Origin: Gelatiniphilus marinus | Lineage (GTDB): Bacteria; Bacteroidota; Bacteroidia; Flavobacteriales; Flavobacteriaceae | DNA: 64,000 bases | Strand: one strand, 5' to 3' | Assembly (NCBI RefSeq): GCF_042678305.1 | Contig: NZ_JBHUDT010000001.1 | Translations under genes and position numbers: made by a program | Notes under the pieces: generated by a model | What the model saw: only the letters and a program-made list of their open reading frames with translations | The model's database searches: none | Told to the model about the DNA's origin: nothing | Part shown: positions 49,468 to 58,537 of the stretch, piece after piece | Layout: each line of letters starts with the position of its first letter | Position numbering within the stretch: the first letter of the stretch is position 1

Positions 49468-50751
49468 TTATTTTTTGCCGTACACAGGAAGCAGTTTGGT
49501 AAATACTTCACCAAAGCCAATACGTGTGCCATCTTTTTCGCAATACCCACGCATAATAACGGTATCGTTATCGTTGATGAATTTACGATCAGATCCATCG
49601 TTCAATTTAACAGGTTTTTCACCACGCCACGATAATTCTAGCATTGAGCCATAAGAATCTGGTGAAGGACCAGAAATTGTACCGCTTCCCATCATGTCGC
49701 CAGAATTTACTGGGCAACCGTTAACCGTGTGATGCGCTAATTGTTGCGACATATTCCAGTACATATATTTAAAGTTCGATTTGCTAACAACGGTTTCTTT
49801 AGCACCGTTTGGCTGTATGGAAACTTCTAAATTAATATCGTAGCTCTTTTTGCCTTTGTATTGCAAATATTCTAATTGCGGTTTTAAGGGTTTTGGGCTC
49901 TCAACTCTATAGGGTTCTAAAGCATCTAAAGTAACTATCCAAGGAGAAATAGATGTAGCAAAACTCTTAGCTAAAAATGGGCCCAAGGGTACGTATTCCC
50001 ATTTTTGAATATCGCGTGCGCTCCAATCGTTTAGCAGTACCAATCCAAAAATATATTCTTCGGCTTCTTCAATAGGTATAGGCTCACCCAAATCGTTGGC
50101 ATCTGTAGTAATAAAAGCCATCTCTAATTCGAAATCCACTAATTTCGAAGGGCCAAAAACAGGTTGGGTAGCACCTTTTGGAAGGGTTTGCCCTTGGGGT
50201 CTGTGCACCGGAATTCCTGATGGGATGATAGATGAGCTTCTGCCATGGTAACCCACAGGTATGTGCAACCAATTTGGCAAAAGCGCATTATCGGGGTCTC
50301 TAAACATGGTACCTACATTTGTGGCGTGTTCGATGCTTGAATAAAAATCGGTGTAATCGCCAATTTGTACGGGTAGTTTCATTTCAATTTCATCTAAGCG
50401 AAAAAGTACTATTTCTTTATGCTTTACATTGTTTTTTAAGGTTGTATTGTTGGCATCAAAAATCTCAGCAATTCGGTTTCGTACCAAACGCCATGTTTTT
50501 CTACCATCGGCAATAAAATCGTTTAAAGTATCTTGTAGAAAAATATCATCGGTTAAAGGAATACCGTCAAAATACCCTAATTGATGCAAAGCGCCAAGGT
50601 CTATGGCCGTATCGCCAATGCGCGAGCCTATGGTAATGATATCATCGCGTGTTAAAAATACACCAAAAGGAATATTCTGAATGGGGAAATCTGAGTTTTT
50701 ATCGACGTGTAACCACGAAGTCCTATCTGGATTATTAGCTGATAATGGCAT
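49468..50751 (-). CDS. fahA: fumarylacetoacetase
   Basis: Hydrolyses fumarylacetoacetate to fumarate and acetoacetate, the final step of tyrosine degradation. The 427-residue length matches. Seen: NTSFPIQNIPFGVF-type start (DFPIQNIPFGVFLT), FYSSIEHATNVGTMFRDPDNALLPNWLHIPVGYHGRSSSI, DFELEMAFI (metal ligands), LLNDWSARDIQKWEYVPLGPFLAKSFATS and NSGDMMGSGTISGP. The start ATG at 50751 is preferred to the in-frame ATG at 50781: a -7 box lies at 50784-50791, so 50781 would fall at or before the transcription start, and family proteins begin MP-like here. Transcribed away from glyA. Confidence 0.95.
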   Translation of the reverse strand: MPLSANNPDRTSWLHVDKNSDFPIQNIPFGVFLTRDDIITIGSRIGDTAIDLGALHQLGYFDGIPLTDDIFLQDTLNDFIADGRKTWRLVRNRIAEIFDANNTTLKNNVKHKEIVLFRLDEIEMKLPVQIGDYTDFYSSIEHATNVGTMFRDPDNALLPNWLHIPVGYHGRSSSIIPSGIPVHRPQGQTLPKGATQPVFGPSKLVDFELEMAFITTDANDLGEPIPIEEAEEYIFGLVLLNDWSARDIQKWEYVPLGPFLAKSFATSISPWIVTLDALEPYRVESPKPLKPQLEYLQYKGKKSYDINLEVSIQPNGAKETVVSKSNFKYMYWNMSQQLAHHTVNGCPVNSGDMMGSGTISGPSPDSYGSMLELSWRGEKPVKLNDGSDRKFINDNDTVIMRGYCEKDGTRIGFGEVFTKLLPVYGKK

Positions 50752-50783
50752 AACTGTTTTTTTGATGGTTATTAAATTCATAT

Positions 50784-50791
50784 CAAACCTA
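50784..50791 (-). promoter_or_regulatory. -7 box for fahA
   Basis: TAGGTTTG on the minus strand fits TAnnTTTG. It decides between two in-frame starts, leaving a leader of about 25 bases before the ATG at 50751. No clear -33 box. Confidence 0.5.
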
Positions 50792-50915
50792 CATAAATTT
50801 TTTATTTTTTTTGTTATAAATGATTAAAAATTGGGTTTACCACAATGGTTAACAAAACGGTTTAAAACTTAGTGTAATTATGTGTTTTTTAATGTTTTTT
50901 GAAAAATCTATTTGT

Positions 50916-50923
50916 TATTTTTG
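50916..50923 (+). promoter_or_regulatory. -7 box for glyA
   Basis: TATTTTTG fits TAnnTTTG, 27 bases upstream of the glyA ATG. The nearest TTTG lies 14 bases upstream, short of the usual spacing. Confidence 0.5.
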
Positions 50924-50950
50924 CCCCTTATTTAACTACAAATAGAATTT

Positions 50951-52222
50951 ATGCAACGCGACGAACAGATTTTTGAACTTATTGAAGCCGAGAAACAACG
51001 CCAATTACATGGCATAGAACTTATTGCATCAGAAAATTTTGTAAGCAACCAAGTAATGGAGGCTGCAGGCTCTGTGCTAACCAACAAATATGCCGAAGGC
51101 TACCCAGGAAAGCGTTATTACGGGGGCTGCGAAGTGGTTGATGAAGTAGAGCAAATCGCCATAGATAGAGCTAAAGCTTTGTTTGGTGCTGCCTATGTAA
51201 ACGTACAGCCGCATTCTGGTAGTCAAGCTAATACTGCTGTTTACCATGCCTGTTTAAAACCTGGAGATAAGATTTTAGGATTCGATTTGTCTCATGGAGG
51301 CCATTTAACCCACGGATCGCCAGTAAACTTCTCTGGTAAATTATACAACCCTGTATTTTACGGTGTAGAACAAGAAACCGGTATTTTAAATTACGATAAA
51401 ATACAAGAGATAGCTACCAAAGAACAGCCAAAATTAATTATTGCAGGTGCTTCGGCATACTCGCGAGATTTGGATTTTAAGAGATTTAGAGTTATTGCCG
51501 ATAGTGTTGGCGCGATATTAATGGCAGATATTTCGCATCCGGCTGGATTAATTGCCAAAGGTATTTTAAACGACCCGTTGCCACATTGCCATATAGTTAC
51601 TACAACAACCCACAAAACCTTACGTGGCCCTAGAGGAGGTATGATTATGATGGGGCAAGATTTTGATAACCCTTTCGGGATTAAACTTAAAAACGGAAGC
51701 TTGCGTAAAATGTCGTCTTTATTGGATTCGGCCGTTTTCCCGGGTAACCAAGGTGGGCCATTAGAGCATATTATTGCCGCTAAAGCCATTGCTTTTGGCG
51801 AAGCCTTAAGCGACGATTTTTTACACTACCAGCTTCAAGTTAAAGCCAACGCCAATGCCATGGCAAATGCATTGGTTGCCAAGGGTTACAATATTATATC
51901 AAATGGAACAGATAACCATTCTATGCTTATAGATTTGCGCAATAAAAACATCTCTGGTAAAGCCGCAGAGCAAGCCTTGGTAAAAGCAGATATAACTGTA
52001 AATAAAAACATGGTGCCTTTTGATGATAAATCGCCCTTTGTAACCTCGGGTATCCGGATTGGCACATCGGCAATCACAACACGTGGTTTAAAAGAAAACG
52101 ATATGCTTGCTATTGTAGATTTAATAGACGAAGTTATCAACAACCATGAGAACGAAACTGCTTTAAAAACCGTAAAAGGCAAAGTAAATGCCATGATGAA
52201 AGGGAAACCTTTGTTTGTTTAA
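50951..52222 (+). CDS. glyA: serine hydroxymethyltransferase
   Basis: PLP enzyme that converts serine and tetrahydrofolate to glycine and 5,10-methylene-tetrahydrofolate, the main one-carbon source. Its 423 residues are full length: LIASENFVSNQVMEAAGSVLTNKYAEGYPGKRYYGG, HSGSQANTAVYHACLKPGD, DLSHGGHLTHGS, and the PLP lysine in TTTTHKTLRGPRGG near 229. ATG start. Divergent from fahA across 199 bases. It complements serA and serC elsewhere in the window. Confidence 0.96.
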   Translation: MQRDEQIFELIEAEKQRQLHGIELIASENFVSNQVMEAAGSVLTNKYAEGYPGKRYYGGCEVVDEVEQIAIDRAKALFGAAYVNVQPHSGSQANTAVYHACLKPGDKILGFDLSHGGHLTHGSPVNFSGKLYNPVFYGVEQETGILNYDKIQEIATKEQPKLIIAGASAYSRDLDFKRFRVIADSVGAILMADISHPAGLIAKGILNDPLPHCHIVTTTTHKTLRGPRGGMIMMGQDFDNPFGIKLKNGSLRKMSSLLDSAVFPGNQGGPLEHIIAAKAIAFGEALSDDFLHYQLQVKANANAMANALVAKGYNIISNGTDNHSMLIDLRNKNISGKAAEQALVKADITVNKNMVPFDDKSPFVTSGIRIGTSAITTRGLKENDMLAIVDLIDEVINNHENETALKTVKGKVNAMMKGKPLFV

Positions 52223-52232
52223 GCAGATTTTG

Positions 52233-52260
52233 TTATGCTGAACTAGTTTTAGCATCACAT
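52233..52260. repeat. GCTGAACTnGTTTnAGCATC repeat fragment
   Basis: TATGCTGAACTAGTTTTAGCATCACATC. A related piece, CTGAACTTGTTTCAGAACC, lies near 57322. Noncoding, downstream of glyA. Confidence 0.45.
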
Positions 52261-52396
52261 CATCAATAGAATATACAATATAAACACGAAAATCCTTATA
52301 CAGTCAGATAGCTAATGTGCTGCCAGAGGTTTTGTGATTTTGTTTTGCACATCACCGTTTTTTTAATTGCAATACAGAAATAAATTAGCCCACAAA

Positions 52397-52420
52397 AAAA
52401 GCGCCCAATTGGGCGCTTTT
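52397..52420. terminator. perfect palindromic terminator
   Basis: AAAAGCGCCCAATTGGGCGCTTTT (52397-52420), fully symmetric with A/T-runs on both sides, so it can act on the beta-barrel gene from one side and glyA from the other. Confidence 0.88.
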
Positions 52421-52443
52421 TAAATTTATATAAATTACTTTTT

Positions 52444-52935
52444 TTAGAATTGATAACGGATGCCCAAGGCAATATCGAAATCCAAATCATTGTTATTATA
52501 AATATCGTCTCCAAAACCAATTTCTGGTCTAAAATCCAACGACAGCAGCAGTGGTATATCAAAATTATACTCTATACCAATATCGCCTGCTACAAAAATA
52601 AAGGTGTCGGTTACGTCTTTGCCACCAGGTGCGTTAATGCTAAACGATCCTAAACCACCACCAGCACCAGCGTACCAATTAAAGCCACCATCTAAATTCC
52701 AAACCCATTGGTATAAACCAGCGAGCTTAAAACCGTCGTAGTTATTGCCGTCGCGCCAGCCCAAATCCAACTCTAAACGGTTGTTGGCGCCCAAGGCGTG
52801 CTGATACGAAATTTCGGCACCAAAGCCATCGCTATCGCCCAAACGTAAACCAATGGCATTGTTAGCAATATCTTGCGCACTTGCAGCAAATGTAAACCCT
52901 AATAGGGCAGCCGATAATAAAAATAATTTCTTCAT
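52444..52935 (-). CDS. small outer-membrane beta-barrel protein
   Basis: A 163-residue exported protein with a clear signal peptide (MKKLFLLSAALLGFTFAASAQ). The mature part is eight short strands: NNAIGLRLGDSDGFGAEISYQHALG, NRLELDLGWRD, FKLAGLYQWVW, GFNWYAGAGGGLG, TFIFVAGDIGIEYNF, LLLSLDFRPEIGFGD and a terminal DFDIALGIRYQF ending in Phe, as outer-membrane proteins do. No named family. ATG start; shares the palindromic terminator with glyA. Alone on its strand. Confidence 0.82.
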   Translation of the reverse strand: MKKLFLLSAALLGFTFAASAQDIANNAIGLRLGDSDGFGAEISYQHALGANNRLELDLGWRDGNNYDGFKLAGLYQWVWNLDGGFNWYAGAGGGLGSFSINAPGGKDVTDTFIFVAGDIGIEYNFDIPLLLSLDFRPEIGFGDDIYNNNDLDFDIALGIRYQF

Positions 52936-53168
52936 AAGTTAAAGTTTTGTTTTATCTGTTAATATTTATTGTTTTAAAAAGGTCAGATTTAACATTCAAA
53001 TAATTAAGACCATGTATTTTAGTTTTAGCTACGAATGTTTCATTAATAATATACGACCTACTTTATAAAATAGATTACTAAAATATTCTATTCATTTTAA
53101 CAAAAATAACGCCAAAATTGTAATTATATTTAACTTCTTTTTAGATTTGATGCAAGAATTATAAAATC

Positions 53169-56090
53169 ATGGGTTTAACACCACATTTACAGGCTTTAAG
53201 GGAAAACCTTTTGGGCGAACTTTTTTATGACGATTTAATAAAAGCCATATATGCCACCGATGCGTCTGTTTATAGAATGTTGCCCTTGGCCGTAGCGTAT
53301 CCAATAAACAACGCCGATATCAAGGAGCTTATTAAGTTTGCAAAAACGCATAACACTTCGCTAATTCCTAGAACCGCTGGTACATCGCTTGCCGGACAAT
53401 GTGTTGGTAAAGGTATTGTGGTAGATGTATCGAAACATTTTACAAACATTTTAAATATTGATGAAAAAGCGCAAACCGTAACTCTACAACCTGGTGTGGT
53501 GCGCGACCAGTTAAATAATTACTTAAAGCCCTTTGGCTTGTTTTTTGGCCCCAATACATCAACCTCTAACCGCTGTATGATTGGTGGTATGGTTGGCAAT
53601 AACTCGTCGGGTACAACCTCTATTCAATACGGTGTTACGCGCGATAAAGTATTAGAATTACATGCTGTTTTAAGCGATGGAAGCGAGGTTGTTTTTGGTG
53701 AAATATCTTCAGATGATTTTAAGAAGAAAACAAGCGAACCCTCTTTAGAAGGCCATATTTATAAAACGATTTATAATGAATTAGAATCTGAAACGGTTCA
53801 AAATAACATTAAAGAAAATTTTCCAAAACCAGAAATACATCGAAGAAACACAGGTTACGCCATTGATGAGTTATTGAAAACCAATATTTTTTCTGATTCT
53901 AAAGAGAATTTCAATATGTGCAAACTCCTTTCGGGCAGCGAGGGCACACTGGCGTTTACAACCCAAATTACTTTAAAGTTAGATGTCTTGCCGCCACAAG
54001 AAAGTATTATGGTTGCAGCACATTTTAACAGCATCGAAAACTGTTTAAACGCAGTAGAATTGGTTATGCAGCACAATTTGTACACCTGCGAAATGATGGA
54101 TAAAACCATTTTAGATTGTACAAAACACAATAAAACCCAACGAGAAAATAGGCAGTTTATAGAAGGCGACCCCAAAGCGATTTTAATGTGCGAAGTTAAA
54201 GCTTCCAGGTTAGATGAGGTGAAAATTTTGGCAGATATTTTAGTTTCTTCAATTAAAAAATCTGGTTTAAGTTACGCGTATCCGAAGCTTTTAGGAAAAG
54301 ACATTGAGAAAGCAAACAATTTAAGAAGTGCTGGTTTAGGATTGTTGGGAAACATTATTGGCGACAAAAAATCGGCAGCCTGTATTGAAGATACCGCTGT
54401 GGCATTGCCAGATTTGTCTGATTACATTTCTGAGTTTACTCAATTGATGAAAGATTACAAACAAGATGCCATTTACTATGCACATGCTGGTGCTGGCGAG
54501 TTGCATTTGCGCCCCATTTTAAATTTAAAAAAGAAAGAAGATGTTGTTTTATTTAGAAAAATAACCACCGATGTGGCGCATTTAGTGAAAAAATACAAAG
54601 GCTCGATGAGTGGCGAGCACGGTGATGGTATTGTGAGAGCTGAGTTTATTCCTTTAATGATTGGTAACGAAAATTATGAAATTTTAAAACGTACAAAAAC
54701 GGCTTTTGATGCCCATAATATTTTCAATCCCGGAAAAATTGTGGATGCTTTCCCAATGGATGAATCGCTGCGTTACGTCTCCAATAGAGAAGAGCCAAAG
54801 ATTCAAACGCTTTTAGATTTCTCGAAATCCCAAGGTATTCTTCGCGAAGCAGAAAAATGTAATGGCTCTGGCGATTGTAGAAAACTTCCAGAATTTGGCG
54901 GAACGATGTGCCCGAGTTACAGAGCCACTAGAAACGAAAAAGATACCACCAGAGCGCGTGCCAATGCACTGCGCGAGTTTTTAACGAATTCTGAAAAGGA
55001 AAATAAATTCAATCATAAAGAATTAAAAGACGTTTTTAATCTTTGCTTAAGCTGTAAAGCCTGTGCCAGCGAATGCCCAAGTAGTGTAGATGTGGCGAGT
55101 TTAAAAGCTGAGTTTTTGTATCAATATCAAAAAGAAAATGGCGTATCGCTGCGTACCAAATTGTTTGCTTATAATAATACATTAAATGATTTTGGAAGTC
55201 GAATTCCGAAGCTTACAAATTTTGTGTTTTCAAACGGATTTACAGCATCATTATTAAAAAAAAGTTTCGGAATCGCTAAGGAAAGAAGCTTGCCTTTAAT
55301 TTCAAATAAAAGTTTAAATAATCAATTTCAAAAAATTGAAAGTAAAGTAGTTAAAGAAAAAATTATTAAAACTGTTTATTTTTTTAATGATGAATTTACC
55401 AATCATTTAGACACTAAAATTGGCATTGATACCATTCAGCTTTTAAAGGCTTTAAATTACGAAGTTAAATTGATTAATCATGCAGAGTCTGGTCGTTCAT
55501 TTTTATCAAAAGGCTTATTAAAACAGGCTAAAAATTTTGCCAATGTAAATGTTGGAATCTTTAAAGGTAAAATTTCAGAAAACACACCGCTTATCGGTGT
55601 TGAACCTTCAGCGATTTTCACTTTCAAAGACGAATATTTAAAATTAGCAGACGATAAAACTTCCGCGGAAGCGATAGCAAAACACACCTTTTTAATTGAA
55701 GAATTTATTCAAAAAGAAATAGCATTGGGAAACATCAGTTCTAATCAATTCACTTTAGAAGAAAAAACCATAAAATTCCATGGGCATTGCCACCAGAAAG
55801 CCATGAGCAATCAACTGTCGAGTTTTTCGGTTTTAAGTTTACCCAAAAATTACAAAGTTACTATTATTCCTAGCGGTTGTTGCGGAATGGCAGGCAGTTT
55901 TGGCTACGAAAAAGAGCATTACAAAGTGAGTATGCAAGTTGGCGAGCAAACGTTATTTCCAGCGGTAAGAAAAGCTCCAGAAACTACAATTATTTCGGCA
56001 AATGGTACGAGTTGCAGGCATCAGATAAAAGATGGCACACAAAGAGAGGCTAAACACCCAATTACTATTTTGAAGGAAGCGCTGGTTTAG
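53169..56090 (+). CDS. fused FAD-linked oxidase and Fe-S oxidoreductase (YdiJ/D-lactate or glycolate dehydrogenase type)
   Basis: A 973-residue flavoprotein fused to an Fe-S subunit. FAD-binding domain: PRTAGTSLAGQCVGKGIVVDVSKH (about 56-80), GPNTSTSNRCMIGGMVGNNSSGTTS, then the FAD-oxidase C-terminal domain with GEHGDGIVRAEF. The Fe-S half has CNGSGDCRK...GGTMCPSYRATRNEKDTTRARAN and CLSCKACASECPS, then CCG-like domains with HCHQKA and GCCGMAGSFGYE. It fits the D-lactate/glycolate oxidase-like fusions; the true 2-hydroxyacid is unknown. It probably donates electrons to quinone. ATG start. Confidence 0.9.
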   Translation: MGLTPHLQALRENLLGELFYDDLIKAIYATDASVYRMLPLAVAYPINNADIKELIKFAKTHNTSLIPRTAGTSLAGQCVGKGIVVDVSKHFTNILNIDEKAQTVTLQPGVVRDQLNNYLKPFGLFFGPNTSTSNRCMIGGMVGNNSSGTTSIQYGVTRDKVLELHAVLSDGSEVVFGEISSDDFKKKTSEPSLEGHIYKTIYNELESETVQNNIKENFPKPEIHRRNTGYAIDELLKTNIFSDSKENFNMCKLLSGSEGTLAFTTQITLKLDVLPPQESIMVAAHFNSIENCLNAVELVMQHNLYTCEMMDKTILDCTKHNKTQRENRQFIEGDPKAILMCEVKASRLDEVKILADILVSSIKKSGLSYAYPKLLGKDIEKANNLRSAGLGLLGNIIGDKKSAACIEDTAVALPDLSDYISEFTQLMKDYKQDAIYYAHAGAGELHLRPILNLKKKEDVVLFRKITTDVAHLVKKYKGSMSGEHGDGIVRAEFIPLMIGNENYEILKRTKTAFDAHNIFNPGKIVDAFPMDESLRYVSNREEPKIQTLLDFSKSQGILREAEKCNGSGDCRKLPEFGGTMCPSYRATRNEKDTTRARANALREFLTNSEKENKFNHKELKDVFNLCLSCKACASECPSSVDVASLKAEFLYQYQKENGVSLRTKLFAYNNTLNDFGSRIPKLTNFVFSNGFTASLLKKSFGIAKERSLPLISNKSLNNQFQKIESKVVKEKIIKTVYFFNDEFTNHLDTKIGIDTIQLLKALNYEVKLINHAESGRSFLSKGLLKQAKNFANVNVGIFKGKISENTPLIGVEPSAIFTFKDEYLKLADDKTSAEAIAKHTFLIEEFIQKEIALGNISSNQFTLEEKTIKFHGHCHQKAMSNQLSSFSVLSLPKNYKVTIIPSGCCGMAGSFGYEKEHYKVSMQVGEQTLFPAVRKAPETTIISANGTSCRHQIKDGTQREAKHPITILKEALV

Positions 56091-56186
56091 TTGGCAGTAT
56101 TCAGTCATCAATCTCATTTACAACAAAACACAACTTCAATTTCCATATGTCTCAGAATAGATTTATTTTAGCATCAAAATTTTACT

Positions 56187-57248
56187 ATGGCAGGAAACTC
56201 TTTCGGAAAACTATTCAACTTAACAACTTACGGCGAATCTCACGGGCCTGCTTTAGGCGGTGTAATAGATGGTTGTCCGTCTGGTATTCAACTCGACTTG
56301 GATGCTATTCAAGATGAGCTTAACAGACGCAAACCTGGGCAATCGGCCATTGTTACCCAACGTAAAGAACCCGATACGGTAAAATTTCATTCCGGTATTT
56401 TCGAAGGAAAAACCACGGGGACTTCCATTGGTTTTGTTATAGAGAATACCAATCAAAAATCGCACGATTATACACATATAAAAGACAGTTATCGTCCAAG
56501 TCATGCCGATTATGTGTACGACAAAAAATATGGTTTTAGAGACTATCGCGGTGGCGGGCGCAGTTCGGCACGCGAAACCGCATGTCGTGTTGTTGCCGGT
56601 GCCATAGCAAAACAAATGTTAAAAGGAATCGAAATAACTGCTTATGTTTCGGGTGTTGGAAATGTAAAACTTGATAAGCCATATACCGAATTAGATTTAA
56701 CAAAAGCAGAATCAAATAATGTGCGTTGCCCCGACGAAGCCATGGCTTCAAAAATGGAAACCTACATTAAAGAGGTGCGTAGCAAAGGCGATACCGTTGG
56801 TGGTATAGTAAGCTGTGTTATCAAGAATGTGCCCGTTGGTTTGGGCGAACCCGTGTTCGATAAATTACATGCAGAATTGGGTAAAGCCATGCTCTCCATA
56901 AACGCTGTAAAGGGCTTTGAGTATGGTAGCGGATTTCACGGTAGTACCATGTACGGCAGCGACCACAACGATGCATTTAATACCGATGGTAGTACAAAAA
57001 CCAATTTTTCTGGCGGCATTCAAGGCGGTATAAGCAACGGTATGGATATTTATTTTAACGTCGCTTTTAAACCTGTGGCCACACTTATCCAAGAATACGA
57101 AACCATAGACAAAGAAGGTAAAGTGGTAAAAATGCACGGAAAAGGGCGACACGATCCTTGTGTGGTGCCTAGAGCGGTGCCTATTGTAGAGGCCATGGCG
57201 GCTTTGGTTATTGCCGATTTTTATTTAATAAATAAAATGTACAATTAG
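56187..57248 (+). CDS. aroC: chorismate synthase
   Basis: Makes chorismate from EPSP, needing reduced FMN. Its 353 residues match the bacterial form. Seen: LTTYGESHGPALGGVIDGCPSGI, RRKPGQSAIVTQRKEPD, DYRGGGRSSARETACRVVAGA, and GKGRHDPCVVPRAVPIVEAMAAL. ATG start. It follows the oxidase by about 95 bases and may be transcribed with it, though a long repeat-rich gap follows. Chorismate feeds the menF gene farther along. Confidence 0.96.
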   Translation: MAGNSFGKLFNLTTYGESHGPALGGVIDGCPSGIQLDLDAIQDELNRRKPGQSAIVTQRKEPDTVKFHSGIFEGKTTGTSIGFVIENTNQKSHDYTHIKDSYRPSHADYVYDKKYGFRDYRGGGRSSARETACRVVAGAIAKQMLKGIEITAYVSGVGNVKLDKPYTELDLTKAESNNVRCPDEAMASKMETYIKEVRSKGDTVGGIVSCVIKNVPVGLGEPVFDKLHAELGKAMLSINAVKGFEYGSGFHGSTMYGSDHNDAFNTDGSTKTNFSGGIQGGISNGMDIYFNVAFKPVATLIQEYETIDKEGKVVKMHGKGRHDPCVVPRAVPIVEAMAALVIADFYLINKMYN

Positions 57249-57670
57249 AATAGTTTTTTGAAGTTATTTCCCGCTTGCAATTTATCCTGAGCACACCCGA
57301 AGGGCTATGTCTTTCTTGTACTGAACTTGTTTCAGAACCTTATTAAACATGTTATAAATAGTATAAATCTCTATTTTTATTAAACAAATCGTTTAACTGA
57401 AAAAAAGATGCCGCATCAATCGGGGTTAAGCAATCTGCTATGGTTTATTTACGCCTAAAGGTTTGTTATGCCTTGAGGAACTATTGAGGCATCACATCAT
57501 TTAATTATTTAATTTCTTATAAAATAAATTCTGATCGCAGTCTTAGGGCTCTATTCTTTTATAACTACATTATTGCGAGGGCAAAGTACGTGGCAATCCA
57601 TTAATTAAAAATGATATTGATGCCTTTTAGGTAGTCCGCAAAATTTACTGCCTTAAATTTTTTTAAAAAT
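57249..57670. other. 422-base gene-free stretch with repeat fragments
   Basis: Contains CTGAACTTGTTTCAGAACC near 57322, a GATGCcGCATC inverted repeat near 57409, a hairpin ATGCCT/AGGCAT at 57468-57492, and a copy of the GTCATTGCGAGG-type repeat (57570-57600, ATTGCGAGGGCAAAGTACGTGGCAATC). No RNA gene or long frame is visible. Confidence 0.7.
57570..57600. repeat. second copy of the TTGCGAGG..GTACGTGGCAATC repeat
   Basis: ATTGCGAGGGCAAAGTACGTGGCAATC is near-identical to ATTGCGAGGAAGTATGACGTGGCAATC at 13083-13109. Each is noncoding and next to an A+T-rich tract. Confidence 0.7.
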
Positions 57671-58399
57671 ATGTTTAAAATATTAATAGCTATAATAAAA
57701 AAAACAAGCAAAATCTTAATACATAATTTTGGCAAATACAATGTTACCTTGCCACATGTAATTGCTCTGTTACTCACTTTGGTTTTTGTGGTTGTGGGCA
57801 TCAGTTTATTTATTGAACTTACCGAAACACTTACCACAGACGTACTTGTTGCATACGATGCTAGAGTTACCGATTATATTATTTCGTTTCGGTCGTCAGC
57901 CTTAACAAATTATTTTGTGTTTGTAACCCATGTGGGAGATGTTTACGGCTATTTAACCGTGCTTGCTATTAGCTTTTTTCTGTCTATAGTTATTTTTAAA
58001 CGAAAAAAATATGTGCTGCAAATTTTGGTGGTATTGCTTTTATCGGCGCTTTCAAACTTGGTATTAAAACGTATTGTAAATAGGGCAAGACCAAGTACAG
58101 AACACCTGGTTCCGGTAGAAACACTAAGCTACCCCAGTGGTCATGCCATGAGCGCCATGGCTTTTTATGGTTTTTTAATCTATCTGTCTTATAAGTTTAA
58201 AATGAATAGGTTTAAAAAAATTGCCGCAATTTTTATTTCAACCTTGTTGATTTTAAGCATCGGGATAAGCCGTATTTACCTTGGTGTACATTTTCCTTCG
58301 GATATATTGGGCGGATTTATTGCTGGTGCCATTTGGGTAGTGTTTTGTATTGTACTGTTTAATATGATTGAAGTTTTTAGGCGCAACCCTAAAACATAA
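57671..58399 (+). CDS. membrane PAP2-type phosphatase
   Basis: A 242-residue phosphatidic-acid-phosphatase-2 family enzyme with six helices. The three motifs are present: KRIVNRARPS (C1), YPSGHAMSAMAFYGFL (C2) and SRIYLGVHFPSDILGGFIAG (C3). It may dephosphorylate undecaprenyl pyrophosphate or another lipid phosphate; the exact lipid cannot be told. The ATG at 57671 is next to a T/A-rich leader. Not obviously in an operon; the symporter follows after 138 bases. Confidence 0.9.
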   Translation: MFKILIAIIKKTSKILIHNFGKYNVTLPHVIALLLTLVFVVVGISLFIELTETLTTDVLVAYDARVTDYIISFRSSALTNYFVFVTHVGDVYGYLTVLAISFFLSIVIFKRKKYVLQILVVLLLSALSNLVLKRIVNRARPSTEHLVPVETLSYPSGHAMSAMAFYGFLIYLSYKFKMNRFKKIAAIFISTLLILSIGISRIYLGVHFPSDILGGFIAGAIWVVFCIVLFNMIEVFRRNPKT

Positions 58400-58537
58400 T
58401 CCTGCCATAAAAGCAGTTTATTTGGCAAAAATTGAAAGCCAACCATAGTAGCTACACACAAAAAATACTTATATTGTTAGCCATTTTAAATTACGAATCT
58501 AAAAAAATCTCTTGCTAAAAAGAGGCTGGAAAAACTT